In this document: positions 55,301-63,350 of the stretch, in pieces
Numbering within the stretch: the stretch's first letter is position 1
Layout of the letters: the number at the start of each line of letters is the position of its first letter
Source: Agarophyton chilense
Lineage: Eukaryota > Rhodophyta > Florideophyceae > Gracilariales > Gracilariaceae
Direction: 5' to 3'
DNA: 64,000 bases
NCBI GenBank assembly: GCA_030374765.1
Contig: JARGXX010000071.1
Location: 2,380,540-2,444,539, forward strand
Program-made: the position numbers and the translations under genes
The notes under the pieces: generated by a model
The model's database searches: none
Seen by the model: only the letters and a program-made list of their open reading frames with translations
What the model was told of the DNA's origin: nothing

Positions 55301-55697
55301 TCGAATTGATGTAGAGCTCCAAAGTCCTTGGGGTCGTATCGATAGGGCGTTTCATGGTCATAGTTGGTGGATCAGATGACATTGATGTTGTGGTATACCT
55401 TTTCACATCCAGTCCTACGGTCAGCGAAGAATCATCATCGAATAGGTCGAAAGTAAGGTCTACGGGCTGGTTATTCAAGTCTTGTAACGATATAGTCCAG
55501 GAGCACTTGATTGTTTTCGGGTCTATACATTCATGTCCCCATCCACGACGATATCTCGATCTTGGTTGATGCGGTTCGAATGATATTCCTAACGCTTCAC
55601 ACAGCCTCATTGCAGATTTTATACTTCCGGATGATATAGGACTTCCCTCGTCTAGTATGGGATTCGGGTCGATTCCCGAATCCCCTACTGAAAAAAA
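52398..55697 (-). CDS. Copia B Pro-Pol polyprotein, reached by -1 frameshift
   Basis: Open from the seven-T slip site (55697) to the stop at 52398, about 1095 codons; the first ATG is only at 55610, after the protease motif, which argues for translation by frameshift from gag. Motifs in order: GDSGIDPNPILD just after the slip site (protease-like Asp-Ser-Gly), integrase zinc region (HRLTHAHPDEIMHI...CMICAK), integrase core with Asp in IVDCGTGYS, Asp in ALSADDEMN and Glu in GIVERKNGV, reverse transcriptase with VADIKGAYVQSG and an IVDDLLIAG catalytic motif (Ile in place of the usual Tyr), and RNase H with SLSDASHGTND and ILVDSKALFD, ending NIADALTKR. No stop inside. The divergent motifs set it apart from elements C and D. 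Confidence 0.88.
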   Translation of the reverse strand, partial: FFSVGDSGIDPNPILDEGSPISSGSIKSAMRLCEALGISFEPHQPRSRYRRGWGHECIDPKTIKCSWTISLQDLNNQPVDLTFDLFDDDSSLTVGLDVKRYTTTSMSSDPPTMTMKRPIDTTPRTLELYINSTSPYNARAHVLLTPTMKALLSSTARDSRPRTLAKRLHRLTHAHPDEIMHICERAGCLTSKLEKEIRDISNNCMICAKSGPPLPSKKISINHVNQAFNVEIQVEFMFPTIKETKYTALHIVDCGTGYSESCIVSDRTSRTIINVIEVEWLHSHGTPEALSADDEMNSKEINSFLCGRDIKLKVTPVRRHNKTGIVERKNGVVKRILEKLKMENTTANDKAIFSRAVFLSNLFTGSKTLSSFELAKGYAPSILGAPRRMVSEELLQAYTEQAATRALQKLMKSRVHSKFSQSSIKKGDEILFYFRTTAHNVPDEWRDAAIVEAHPHYLKIRRKEKGTFSKVAYEDIRLRPNSNLARELPEGLMEDYIDLTFSPNDDDVQQLITEVTSSLMAANTDDKEQVYKDMGSYTEELLKNPVMDNPLNLESQEQNILKDMQNVIGARQVTAREVQFAPAWILKKAIEKEHKDNWIDAYEEIYEGNLPRDANIISSHTVYKVMQDEDDVRKLKARLVTHGNRDDLKDDIRKDCSNADMIIVRTLLSIATCLGFSFGVADIKGAYVQSGPIKRDIYVRPAPEFRNKKGVLWKLTKLPYGIVEAGRQWAKRIESWMLNETGLTRVYGVNQLFLEHEGDNITLAIAKIVDDLLIAGTEPCISNFMQKLHQEFEVGKARIGKKLNFAGCDIIEDEERDITLSMDSYMQRLKPIELSRARRRERDDRATNHEKHEYRSLAGTLMYLGSTVLPQASFTTSKMQQELGQLKVKHLVDANAMLHEIQNLRPSIKYVRPLGVTAMTLVSLSDASHGTNDQSCGQTGVIGGVRLITALNDEPIFHPIHWASTKQSPVTYSSFGAEILACAEAEDRGYDMKESLRNIFPRIDITHHILVDSKALFDTITTPHECTEFRLRKTVTMIRDAFESGELNMITWIPGLLNIADALTKRSSTQSAKMNDMLCNRYWNINLSKGMTLDHDLWQ
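55659..55684 (-). promoter_or_regulatory. Frameshift-stimulating hairpin of Copia B
   Basis: On -, GGGATTCGGG (55684-55675), loop AATCGA, CCCGAATCCC (55668-55659): a perfect 10-bp stem beginning 6 nt after the slippery run. Confidence 0.85.
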
Positions 55698-56856
55698 GGT
55701 TTTGTCTGATTCTGTCGATTTTTGTCATTCTGATTCTGTCTTCTATGACGTGAATCGTTCTGATTTTGCTTCCCGTTCCGGGGTTCATTCTGCTTAGAGT
55801 TTCGAGAATCATTATTCCGATGATGGTCACTTCCATTCTCTGATGTCTTTTGTTTACGTACGTTCTCGCTCTCTTCATCACCCTGGTCATCCTTTTCTGC
55901 GTTTGACTTTTCTTGATCACGATTCCTCTTCTTGTTCTTCCTGTATCCCCTGTTGGAATTGAGGAAGGATCTGGACTTGTTATCTTCGTCTAGGTCCTTC
56001 TCTTCCAGACCGGCTTCTTCTAATGCTTTGATAGCATCCTGTAGTCCGATCCAGGAGCTATTGGTATCGTAAGACTTTTCGTACTGAGTGACAGCGGCTT
56101 TCAGGGCAGTTATCGACTGTGTGCATTCCTGCTTCGCGTAGTCCTCCGACCATCCAGCCTTGACCTTTTCCATTATGTCCACCACTGTGTCAATTCTACC
56201 TTTAGATATAGATATGACTGGACAATTTTGCTGTCTCTGTTCTTCGTAGAAACAACCAGATTACTTATGATGTTGCTGAAAGTCTGTGACGTCAGGTGCG
56301 CGTTCAATAAAAGGACGATGCCAAAGATTTGGCTGTCACTCGAATCTTGCTCCGAATTAGTAAGGTTTAGATATGACAAAGCGGGTCCTGCAAATCTGTC
56401 CACATACTCGGATATGGATTCTCCATTTTTACGCTTGCACATATTAATTTCCTTGTATAGGCGGACTATGCGGCGCAGACGATCGATGGTTGAGTCTTTG
56501 GCTACCAAATCAACAATCTTCTTAACCACGTCCATCTGGTTTATGACTTCAGTTTCTGATTGGGGCGTAAGAATCAATTCTCCTGTTCGAACTGCCTTTT
56601 TAACGATTTCCTTCTTGCAGAACTCGAGAGACCTGTAGAGTGTCATTCCCAATGTTGCAGCTCCACCTTTTGCTCTTGAATCGCCTCCTGCGGCACATGC
56701 ACGCAGGTTTTCTGCCCATTCAAGTACGGCTTCTCGCCAAAGAAGCTTATCGGTGTCGGAGCGAAACTTGGGTGGGATCAATATGTTGCTCGGGGAGAGT
56801 TCCTCCCCTGGGCCCATAACTGACGTTTGGGCTTCGGAAATGTTACCGAAGTTCAT
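55685..56856 (-). CDS. Copia B Gag (with one internal frame change)
   Basis: First ATG at 56856 lies inside the 5' LTR; the frame runs out of the LTR, through the primer-binding site (second ATG 56817) and on to 56173. From about 56200 the protein-like signal moves to the -1 phase (DTVVDIMEKVKAGWSEDYAKQ) and continues to the TAG at 55685. The first part is helical capsid-like (LLWREAVLEWAENLRAC; YKEINMCKRKNGESISEYVDRF, a UBN2-like gag pattern). The second part has a coiled stretch, then a long Arg/Asn/Gln/Lys tail (residues rich in RNRD, NQND) instead of a CCHC zinc knuckle. No classic slip site is seen at the internal frame change, so a one-base indel is the simpler reading. Confidence 0.75.
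55691..55697 (-). promoter_or_regulatory. Slippery heptamer UUUUUUU at the gag/pro-pol junction
   Basis: Seven T on - read in the gag phase as CC(T TTT TTT) CAG TAG, the X XXY YYZ form. A -1 slip enters the pol phase and immediately reads the protease motif. The spacer to the hairpin is CAGTAG, which contains the gag stop. Confidence 0.85.
56808..56820 (-). promoter_or_regulatory. Primer-binding site of Copia B, initiator-tRNA anticodon type
   Basis: CTGGGCCCATAAC on + directly abuts the LTR at 56821. It is identical to the anticodon-arm segment of the well-known eukaryotic initiator tRNA-Met, so the primer would be a 5' half-tRNA, as established for Drosophila copia. Confidence 0.8.
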
Positions 56857-57072
56857 AGATGCGCAGTGTAGGGAGTCTCTATCACAAGCAACAATACTCG
56901 GCACAAGAGGTCTCCCCGGTCTCCTTATCGAGCTCCTGGGTTATTGACGTGCCTTTATATAGGGATACTAAGCGACCTTTGGGCTAATAGTGACGTACTA
57001 ATAACGTACTAATAGTGCTGAAAGTAGTACAGAGTTTGTACGTCATAGCTTCTAAATGTACGCCGTTCCACA
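56821..57072 (-). repeat. 5' LTR of Copia B
   Basis: 252 bp, TG...CA. Contains TATATAAAGGC on - (56961-56951) as promoter, the gag ATG at 56856 and a 6-bp hairpin CTTCGG/CCGAAG (56832-56851). Confidence 0.9.
56951..56961 (-). promoter_or_regulatory. TATA box of LTR-B
   Basis: TATATAAAGGC on -, about 95 nt upstream of the gag ATG. It also occurs in the 3' LTR. Confidence 0.6.
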
Positions 57073-57621
57073 ACTGTAAATGTGCACATGCAATGTGGTG
57101 TGTACAAGTGGTATGGCACTATTGGGTTTGTCTGTGGGACACGTGTGTACGTGGTCTACTTGTACTACTGTGCACGCTGTTCAACATGTCCATCTGGTGT
57201 ACTATGAACACATCTCACAAGGTGTAACGAATGTACTTGGAGAAGAGACGTGACATGTGTATTACAGAACACTTGGTGTACTGTGCTGGAACTTGAATGT
57301 GTATGGAGGCGGATTGCAATTAGTGGGTGTTGGCATATTGAATTTGTGCACACATCAGTGTAATCATGGGCTGTGCACTGTTATATTGCCATGTTGTGCG
57401 CTGCAATGAATATTGACTAGGGTTAATGTCATGCTTGAATATGATTGGTAGTATTGAGTGTCCCTGCTTTGTAGTCTAGGGTTTACTTTGGGTTGGATTC
57501 TAGACAGCTGACGTTTTGAAGTAGTACATAAATGAAAGTTTGAGCGCCTCCCAGTAAATCCAAGCTAGAGCTGGCGAACTTCCTTTCCATTCGCTCAACC
57601 TTTCCTTCAGCATTTCCCTAT

Positions 57622-58275
57622 TCACAACGTGAGCGCAGGTTAGGTAAAGGAAAAGGAAGAAGAGGGGGAAAAGACGAGAAGAAGAGAAAAATAAAAGAAG
57701 AGAAACAAAGGAAGGTAGTCAGCCTTCACAATTTACTTCGATCGTTGGCGACCGTCATTGAAAACTATATCTACCTCGCACGCACTTCCGCCGCCGGTGC
57801 TGACCGTCGGCGGGTCACCCACGTCTCACACCTTGCCACTGTGCGACGAGGAGTTGCGCGCCAAAACAATTTCAAACATGAAGCATATCAAATAAAAACT
57901 CAAAAAATCATCCAAAGTGGTGCGCCAGTGCCAACCACCCCGCGCAGCCCAGATTCGGGTGTTACGGCCAAACCCCGTATCCAGCCCACATTCGCCCATT
58001 CTTTCCAACTGCATAGCCCGTGCTCATTCAGCGCTCTCGTCCAATCAAATCGTTCCACTTGGGCCGAAGCCCCAACACGCCCCATTAGAACCAGACCACT
58101 TGTCCATACCACGTTGCATGAGGGCATTTGCAGTAGCCAATCAGATGGCCGTTTCACGTTGAGATTGAGATGAGGCGCATATGCGTTTTTCCGCGGAGGG
58201 TGCCCAAAAGTGCCCATGCTTAAATCCACTTTTTGTTTTCCACTATTTCCAACACTCCAAAGGGCTTGGGGGCAC
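57622..58275 (-). repeat. 3' LTR of Copia C
   Basis: At least 650 bp, identical to 63351-64000 except about five bases; the end is placed only approximately (GGGGGCA). Purine-rich GAGGAGGAGTG on - at the pol stop may be part of the polypurine region. Confidence 0.85.
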
Positions 58276-58288
58276 ATTCGACCAAACC

Positions 58289-61200
58289 TCAACACTCCTC
58301 CTCGACTGGTCGGCCAAGTCCAACACGGTCCGCGTTATTGTTATGAAGACCTGGGCCAAGTGGTTTAGTTAAGAAGTCCGCATCATTGTCTTCACTTGGA
58401 ACGTACGTCACATTGATGTGACTATCCTTGACTAGTTCCCGAACGAAGTGCAACTTAACGTCAATGTGCTTAGCGCGACCCGACGGACAGCGTTCACCAG
58501 TTGCCCAGTCAATGGCGCACTGGTTGTCCGAACGAATGGGCACAGCACCTTGCACTTTCCATCCAATCTCCTTAAGCACACGCTTCAACCAAATAACCTC
58601 CTGACACGCAAGCGTCAAAGCATAATACTCGGCCTCGCCGGTAGACAACGCCACCGAAGCCTGTTTTCTTGCGCCCCACATACATGTCGCTTTGCCAAGC
58701 TTCACTAAGAAACCAGACATTGACTTGCGATCACGCGTGTCCGCAGCGTAGTCAGAGTCAACGTACGCCTCCAGTTTCACCATGCCAGAGTGATAGTGCA
58801 CACCATGTTCAGTTGTACCGCGAAGGTAACGAAGAACCCGCTTTGCTGCCTTGTGACAGTAGGCCGTGGGCGATTTCTGAAAACGAGCCAAGATTAGGAC
58901 GGGTGCTAATATATCCAACCGAGTTCTCAGTGCCAAATACAAAAGCGATCCAATGATCTGCTGGTACAGCTGAGTATCCTGGATGGATTTGTCTTTCTCA
59001 GATGTCCACCCGGTAAAAAAAGATTCTACCATAGGGGTGCATGCCGGCTTGGATCGCTGAAACCCGAAACGGCGCAACACGCTTTCCGTGTACAGTGACT
59101 GACCAAGATACAGCGACACAGGTCGACCATCTGAATCTAAAGTCCATTTGAATTCAACGCCGAGGTACAAGTTCACTTCGTCCGCCACACGCAGCTCGTA
59201 AAACGACTTAAGCTCCTCCAAAATCGCATCACGTTCCATGGCAGAAGTTGTGAATATTAGCAAGTCATCCACATAAACTAGCACGAACGCATCCTCATTG
59301 CTCTCGTTTTGGCGGCGAAACACGCAAGGTGCACTCGGTAACTCTTCAAAACATATGCTTTTCATATCCTCGCATAGTTTGTTGTGCCATGCCAAGTGCG
59401 CTTGCTTCAGTCCATAGATAGCCTTGAGCAATTTGAAGCATCGTGAAGTCACGCCAGGTATACCTCGAGGTGACATGATCCACACATCTTCCTCAAGTTC
59501 GCCATTGAGAAACGCAGTCTTCACATCCACCTGTACCACATACATGCGCAAGCATAACGTCAGATACAAGAATATGCGAACCAAAGAGAACGAAACAACT
59601 GGTGCATAAGTCTCCATGTAGTCCTGACCATATGTTTGGTGGTTTCCACCGGCTACAACACGAGCCTTAAAACGTTCAACTGACCCATCAGCATTGCGCT
59701 TTACCTTCAGTATGACGTGAGTTGGTAGTGGTTGTGAAGCAGGAGAGTCATCAGGTTTCCAAGTTTGCTTCGACTCCAATGATGAAAACTCTTCATCGAC
59801 GGCTGCTTGCCACATGGTACGCTCCTCCGCACTGGCGGACATTGCCTCCTTGAGTGAGGGCTCATCACCAGTAGTGACTTTGACTTGCGATGTACAGTGA
59901 GCAGACCCTGCCATGAACCACCTCAGAGGTTGACGGCGCGTGCGCCGCGGGTAGCGTGGTTCCGTATCAGCGTTGGCAGATGTATCAAGGTCATCAGCAG
60001 CACTTTCGTCATCACTTTCGGAATCCTGTGCATCGTCTTCATTGCTGCCGGAGTCTGACTCCGACTGCCTGAGTGCTGGAATCAGGTGCGAGGATCCGTC
60101 ATGAACCACCTCCTCCTCAACATTATCGACGGAGAAGGTATCCGATTCGTCATCAATGCTATCACATAATCCCATATCAGAGCTATAGTCAGCATCTGAC
60201 GCACTTTCATCATCCGTGTAGTTGGCAAGAGATGATGCGCCAGGGAACTTAGATTCATCAAAAGTAACATGTCGTGACTCAATAATACGCGGAGTACCGT
60301 CATTATCAACGACGAGTACCTTGTACACACCATGCTCAAGAGTCTCCAAGTACACTCCCTCAAGTGCACGAGACTCGAACTTGGGTCCACGCGGAGTCCT
60401 TAGCACGAATGCAGTGCATCCAAACACACGCACGTGCTTCAACAAAGGTTTATTTCCAGTTACCAGAAAGTAGGGACTGTTGTTAACAGTAGAATGTTGC
60501 ACTCGATTACGCACAAAGATAACATGTTTCAGCGCATATGGCCACAAACATTCTGGTAGATCGGCTTGGATCAGCAACGATCGAGCAGCTTCCACCATGG
60601 TACGATTGATGCGCTCAGCTATAGCGTTGTGTTCGGGGGTGTATGGAGCAGAGAAAGAAGTGAGGCCATGTTCTGCTGCCAAGTTCTCTTGCAGGGCAAT
60701 ATATTCTTCTGCACCGTCCGAGTGCAAACTTTTGATATGCACTCCTCCAAGCTGCTTAAACTTTGCCGCAATACCCACAAACACATCACTAAGAGCACTG
60801 CGATGGATCACCAGACCTAGGAACACATACCGTGAGTGATCATCGCGGAATGTACATGCATATTGAAACTTTTCCGGAAAAGACTTTTCCAGAGGACCTA
60901 CAATATCCGAGTGCACAATGTCACCAACCGCGGATGCATGTTCAAAGTGACCTGGGAACGGAAGCTTATGAGCTTTGCCAAGTCGACATGCTCGGCATAC
61001 CTCCTCCATGTCACACAAGTGCGGCACTCCATCTGCGTACTTGTGTACATGTTGCAGATCACGTTGGTTGATGTGAGCCAGTCGTCGGTGCCACAGTTGA
61101 GTCTCCGTAGACTTAGTCGAAAGCGCAAGTTCCACACCAGCATGCCCTAAAGGTTGAGGCAGTGTGTACATGCGAGATACCTTGTCACGATCACCAATGC

Positions 61201-61297
61201 CCACCTCAAAACCATTTGACTCTAGCGTCAAACGTACACTATGACGACCGAAGAGCGACTCAATACCTTTGTCGGCCAAACACCCGGTTGAAACCAA
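58289..61297 (-). CDS. Copia C integrase-reverse transcriptase-RNase H
   Basis: Open frame of 1002 codons; its upstream end is set by a phase break, not a true start. Integrase zinc region HRRLAH...CRACRLGK (residues 70-108), core Asp131 (VHSDIVGPL), Asp194 (LHSDGAEEY), Glu229 (AIAERINRT); a long acidic linker; then reverse transcriptase starting RYPRRTRRQPLRWFMAG with VDVKTAFLNGELEEDVW and catalytic YVDD near residue 675; RNase H with AYVDSDYAADTRDRKSMSG, STGEAEYYAL, and ending FLTKPLG. All catalytic motifs are intact. About 70-80% similar by eye to element D over the shared part. Confidence 0.92.
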   Translation of the reverse strand: MVSTGCLADKGIESLFGRHSVRLTLESNGFEVGIGDRDKVSRMYTLPQPLGHAGVELALSTKSTETQLWHRRLAHINQRDLQHVHKYADGVPHLCDMEEVCRACRLGKAHKLPFPGHFEHASAVGDIVHSDIVGPLEKSFPEKFQYACTFRDDHSRYVFLGLVIHRSALSDVFVGIAAKFKQLGGVHIKSLHSDGAEEYIALQENLAAEHGLTSFSAPYTPEHNAIAERINRTMVEAARSLLIQADLPECLWPYALKHVIFVRNRVQHSTVNNSPYFLVTGNKPLLKHVRVFGCTAFVLRTPRGPKFESRALEGVYLETLEHGVYKVLVVDNDGTPRIIESRHVTFDESKFPGASSLANYTDDESASDADYSSDMGLCDSIDDESDTFSVDNVEEEVVHDGSSHLIPALRQSESDSGSNEDDAQDSESDDESAADDLDTSANADTEPRYPRRTRRQPLRWFMAGSAHCTSQVKVTTGDEPSLKEAMSASAEERTMWQAAVDEEFSSLESKQTWKPDDSPASQPLPTHVILKVKRNADGSVERFKARVVAGGNHQTYGQDYMETYAPVVSFSLVRIFLYLTLCLRMYVVQVDVKTAFLNGELEEDVWIMSPRGIPGVTSRCFKLLKAIYGLKQAHLAWHNKLCEDMKSICFEELPSAPCVFRRQNESNEDAFVLVYVDDLLIFTTSAMERDAILEELKSFYELRVADEVNLYLGVEFKWTLDSDGRPVSLYLGQSLYTESVLRRFGFQRSKPACTPMVESFFTGWTSEKDKSIQDTQLYQQIIGSLLYLALRTRLDILAPVLILARFQKSPTAYCHKAAKRVLRYLRGTTEHGVHYHSGMVKLEAYVDSDYAADTRDRKSMSGFLVKLGKATCMWGARKQASVALSTGEAEYYALTLACQEVIWLKRVLKEIGWKVQGAVPIRSDNQCAIDWATGERCPSGRAKHIDVKLHFVRELVKDSHINVTYVPSEDNDADFLTKPLGPGLHNNNADRVGLGRPVEEEC

Positions 61298-62589
61298 GTT
61301 GTATCCCAGAGCGGGGTCAGTAGGGCATCACTCAGACGTATGTTCGCATTGTCCAAAGGAATGATCACCTCTCCGCGTTGTTTAGATACAACAGATGTGT
61401 TATCGGCAAGCATCACTGTCCTTTCGTCGCAAGGTTCAAGTGAACCGGGCACGAACGCACAAACAGAATGGAAGCAATGTACTGTCGCACCGCTGTCTGC
61501 GTAGGTGCTCAGGTCATTCGGCGGAACTATAGTGGTCCTTTCCACAGTTGCACCAGCAATTTCGATTTTTCCAGACTTTCCAGAAGACTTGCTCGAGGCG
61601 CTTCTACCACTACTGCCACCCATTCGCTTGGGTTGTGGCGACAGTTTATCGAGGATACTCTGCGGCAAGTGGTTGTCCGGGTTGTCCGGATTCATAAAGC
61701 AACGATCTTGTGTGTGTCCATCGCGATCACAGAAGTCGCAATGATGTCCATTGCTCGATCCAGAACGATCAAATGATGACGATCTCAAGGCGGCAGCAAG
61801 TGCACGAGCAGTAGACTCAATGTCGGAGTGACCATCAGACTCCTCATCTTCGTTGTTTGCACTACTGCGGGTACGATTAGTCGATTCAGAATGTCGACCA
61901 GATTTTTTCCTGCCCTTCTTCTTGCGACGTGAACTACGTCCAGACGGCCTTGCAGACACCTGTTTCGCGTTGTATTCATCTATGAGGGTCGTGGCCACGT
62001 AGTCCCATGTAAGCTCAGCGATATCCTTGGTTCGAAGAGCTGCAGCAGTAGACTCCAGTGTGCTATTGGGATCAATAGAAGCAAGTAACATGGGAGCTTT
62101 GTGCGACTCCGGTACTGCCGCATCCTTCCCCATGCGCTCTAACTGAGCAAATAACGCCGTGTACTGGTCCACATAGCCTGACATATTCTGACCATTGTAT
62201 CCCATACGGAATAGTTGAGTCTGCACAGCAATTCTGGATACAGTACGATTGGACGCATACCGTGCATCAAGTAATGCGAGCATGCGCGCCGGGTCGTCGT
62301 CGACATCCATGACCACACGAAGTGGCGCATCACCCAAGGCGCATATTATGATTCCACATGCCTTCTCGCGCTTGGCGACAACTCGAGCGCTATCAATAGC
62401 GGTATCCGATGTTGCTTCAGTAGTTGCTGAATATCCAGAATCGGATTCCACAACGTTCCACACACCTTTAACACGGCATGCAGCACGAAGGCGATGGCGC
62501 CATAGGGCATAATCATCACCACGCCTTCCATGAAAACGAGGGATTTTCATCCCGGTAGTACTTTCGGATTCCATTTCCGTGTCCGACAT
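61228..62589 (-). CDS. Copia C Gag-protease
   Basis: 453 codons from ATG 62589. N-terminal gag with the retrotransposon pattern F.GR.GDDYALWRHRLRAA and a helical UBN2-like core; a basic Lys/Arg/Ser linker (RKKKGRKKSGR); a zinc knuckle CDFCDRDGHTQDRCF (CX2CX4HX4C); a Ser/Lys linker; and the protease active site STYADSGATVHCF. The frame ends in the protease-integrase connection after LSDALLTP; the homologous continuation (GYNLVSTGCLADKGIESLF) lies in the -1 phase with no slippery heptamer nearby, so a one-base deletion in this copy is likely. Confidence 0.85.
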   Translation of the reverse strand: MSDTEMESESTTGMKIPRFHGRRGDDYALWRHRLRAACRVKGVWNVVESDSGYSATTEATSDTAIDSARVVAKREKACGIIICALGDAPLRVVMDVDDDPARMLALLDARYASNRTVSRIAVQTQLFRMGYNGQNMSGYVDQYTALFAQLERMGKDAAVPESHKAPMLLASIDPNSTLESTAAALRTKDIAELTWDYVATTLIDEYNAKQVSARPSGRSSRRKKKGRKKSGRHSESTNRTRSSANNEDEESDGHSDIESTARALAAALRSSSFDRSGSSNGHHCDFCDRDGHTQDRCFMNPDNPDNHLPQSILDKLSPQPKRMGGSSGRSASSKSSGKSGKIEIAGATVERTTIVPPNDLSTYADSGATVHCFHSVCAFVPGSLEPCDERTVMLADNTSVVSKQRGEVIIPLDNANIRLSDALLTPLWDTTWFQPGVWPTKVLSRSSVVIVYV

Positions 62590-63336
62590 ATTTCAGTCTG
62601 TTATCCACGAAGCAGATAGAACGGAACCAAACGAAATTAATTAGTAGAGGGAAGACCGAGACGCGTCTCGTACGCGATCACAAGCGGAGCTCGGGTGCTC
62701 CCACGCTTGGAGTATACTCACGGGCAGTGGCAGAAGGCGTACCCGGAACAGACAAACTTCTCGACTTCGGGTTGAAACTTCTTGATTGAACCTACCGAGA
62801 CTTGCTCGAGGTAGGCGGGCGCACTGGCGGGAGAAACTACCTCCGCTACCCTAAAGGATGATCCCCTGGACCCTGGTTACTCTCTCCAGGTGAGGTACGC
62901 TTTGATTACCTACCGAACTCTGCGCACTTCAGAGTCCGGCGCTTTTAGTCCCTACGAGGCGTCCCAAGGAGGGGTGTCGTCAAGATACACTTCCCCCAGT
63001 TGACCCAAGCTAGCCTCTTGCGGGAAAGTAGCGCGGTCGTGCGGTGTAGTACGGTTGCTCCTACACTTCCAAGCCCAATTCATCGACCTCCGTACTCTAC
63101 GGACGGAGAGCAGGATTTGGCAGACTTCCCGGTCTCGTGCCAAGGGGGTACTAACAAACGCGATATGTTTTCGCCACCAAGGAGGAAGTCCGCAGGGTAC
63201 ACGCCTGTCGCAAAACAAAATAACTTCTTGAATCCAGATGAGCGTTAGTCGTAGATCGCGCACCTGTCGCAGTAGGGAATCTTCTTGAATCCAAATAAAT
63301 GTTAGTAGAGCGTGACGTCTGCGAAGAGTCGACGCT
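62590..63336 (-). other. Leader of Copia C between primer-binding site and gag
   Basis: About 750 bp without coding sense. Contains an imperfect direct repeat of about 58 bp (63203-63246 and 63261-63306, both with CCTGTCGCA... CTTCTTGAATCCA) and several short inverted repeats. It may hold packaging signals; this is inference. Confidence 0.5.
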
Positions 63337-63350
63337 CTGGGCCCATAACC
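63337..63350 (-). promoter_or_regulatory. Primer-binding site of Copia C, initiator-tRNA anticodon type
   Basis: CTGGGCCCATAACC on + directly before the LTR. One base longer match to initiator tRNA-Met than in element B. Confidence 0.8.

Larger units (their letters stand above)
52103..57072 (-). mobile_element. Young complete Copia-type element B (4970 bp)
   Basis: Two 252-bp LTRs (52103-52354 and 56821-57072) that look identical base for base, 5-bp target duplication ACTGT, initiator-tRNA-type primer-binding site, GGGGGG polypurine tract next to the 3' LTR, gag and pol on -. The order inside pol (protease motif, integrase, reverse transcriptase, RNase H) is the Copia order. It lies inside an LTR-A. 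Identical LTRs indicate recent insertion. One extra frame change within gag may make this copy defective. Confidence 0.92.
51982..57624 (+). repeat. LTR-A copy 2, split by Copia B
   Basis: Two pieces, 51982-52102 and 57073-57624, that together match LTR-A copy 1 end to end (TGCTGTCACTGAAAACC ... CCCTATTCA). The junction sequence TGATTGGCTACTGT | AAATGTGCAC matches TGATTGGCTATTGC | AAATATGCAC of copy 1. Element B sits inside with its target duplication ACTGT. Element C starts within 0-3 bp of the right end. Confidence 0.85.
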
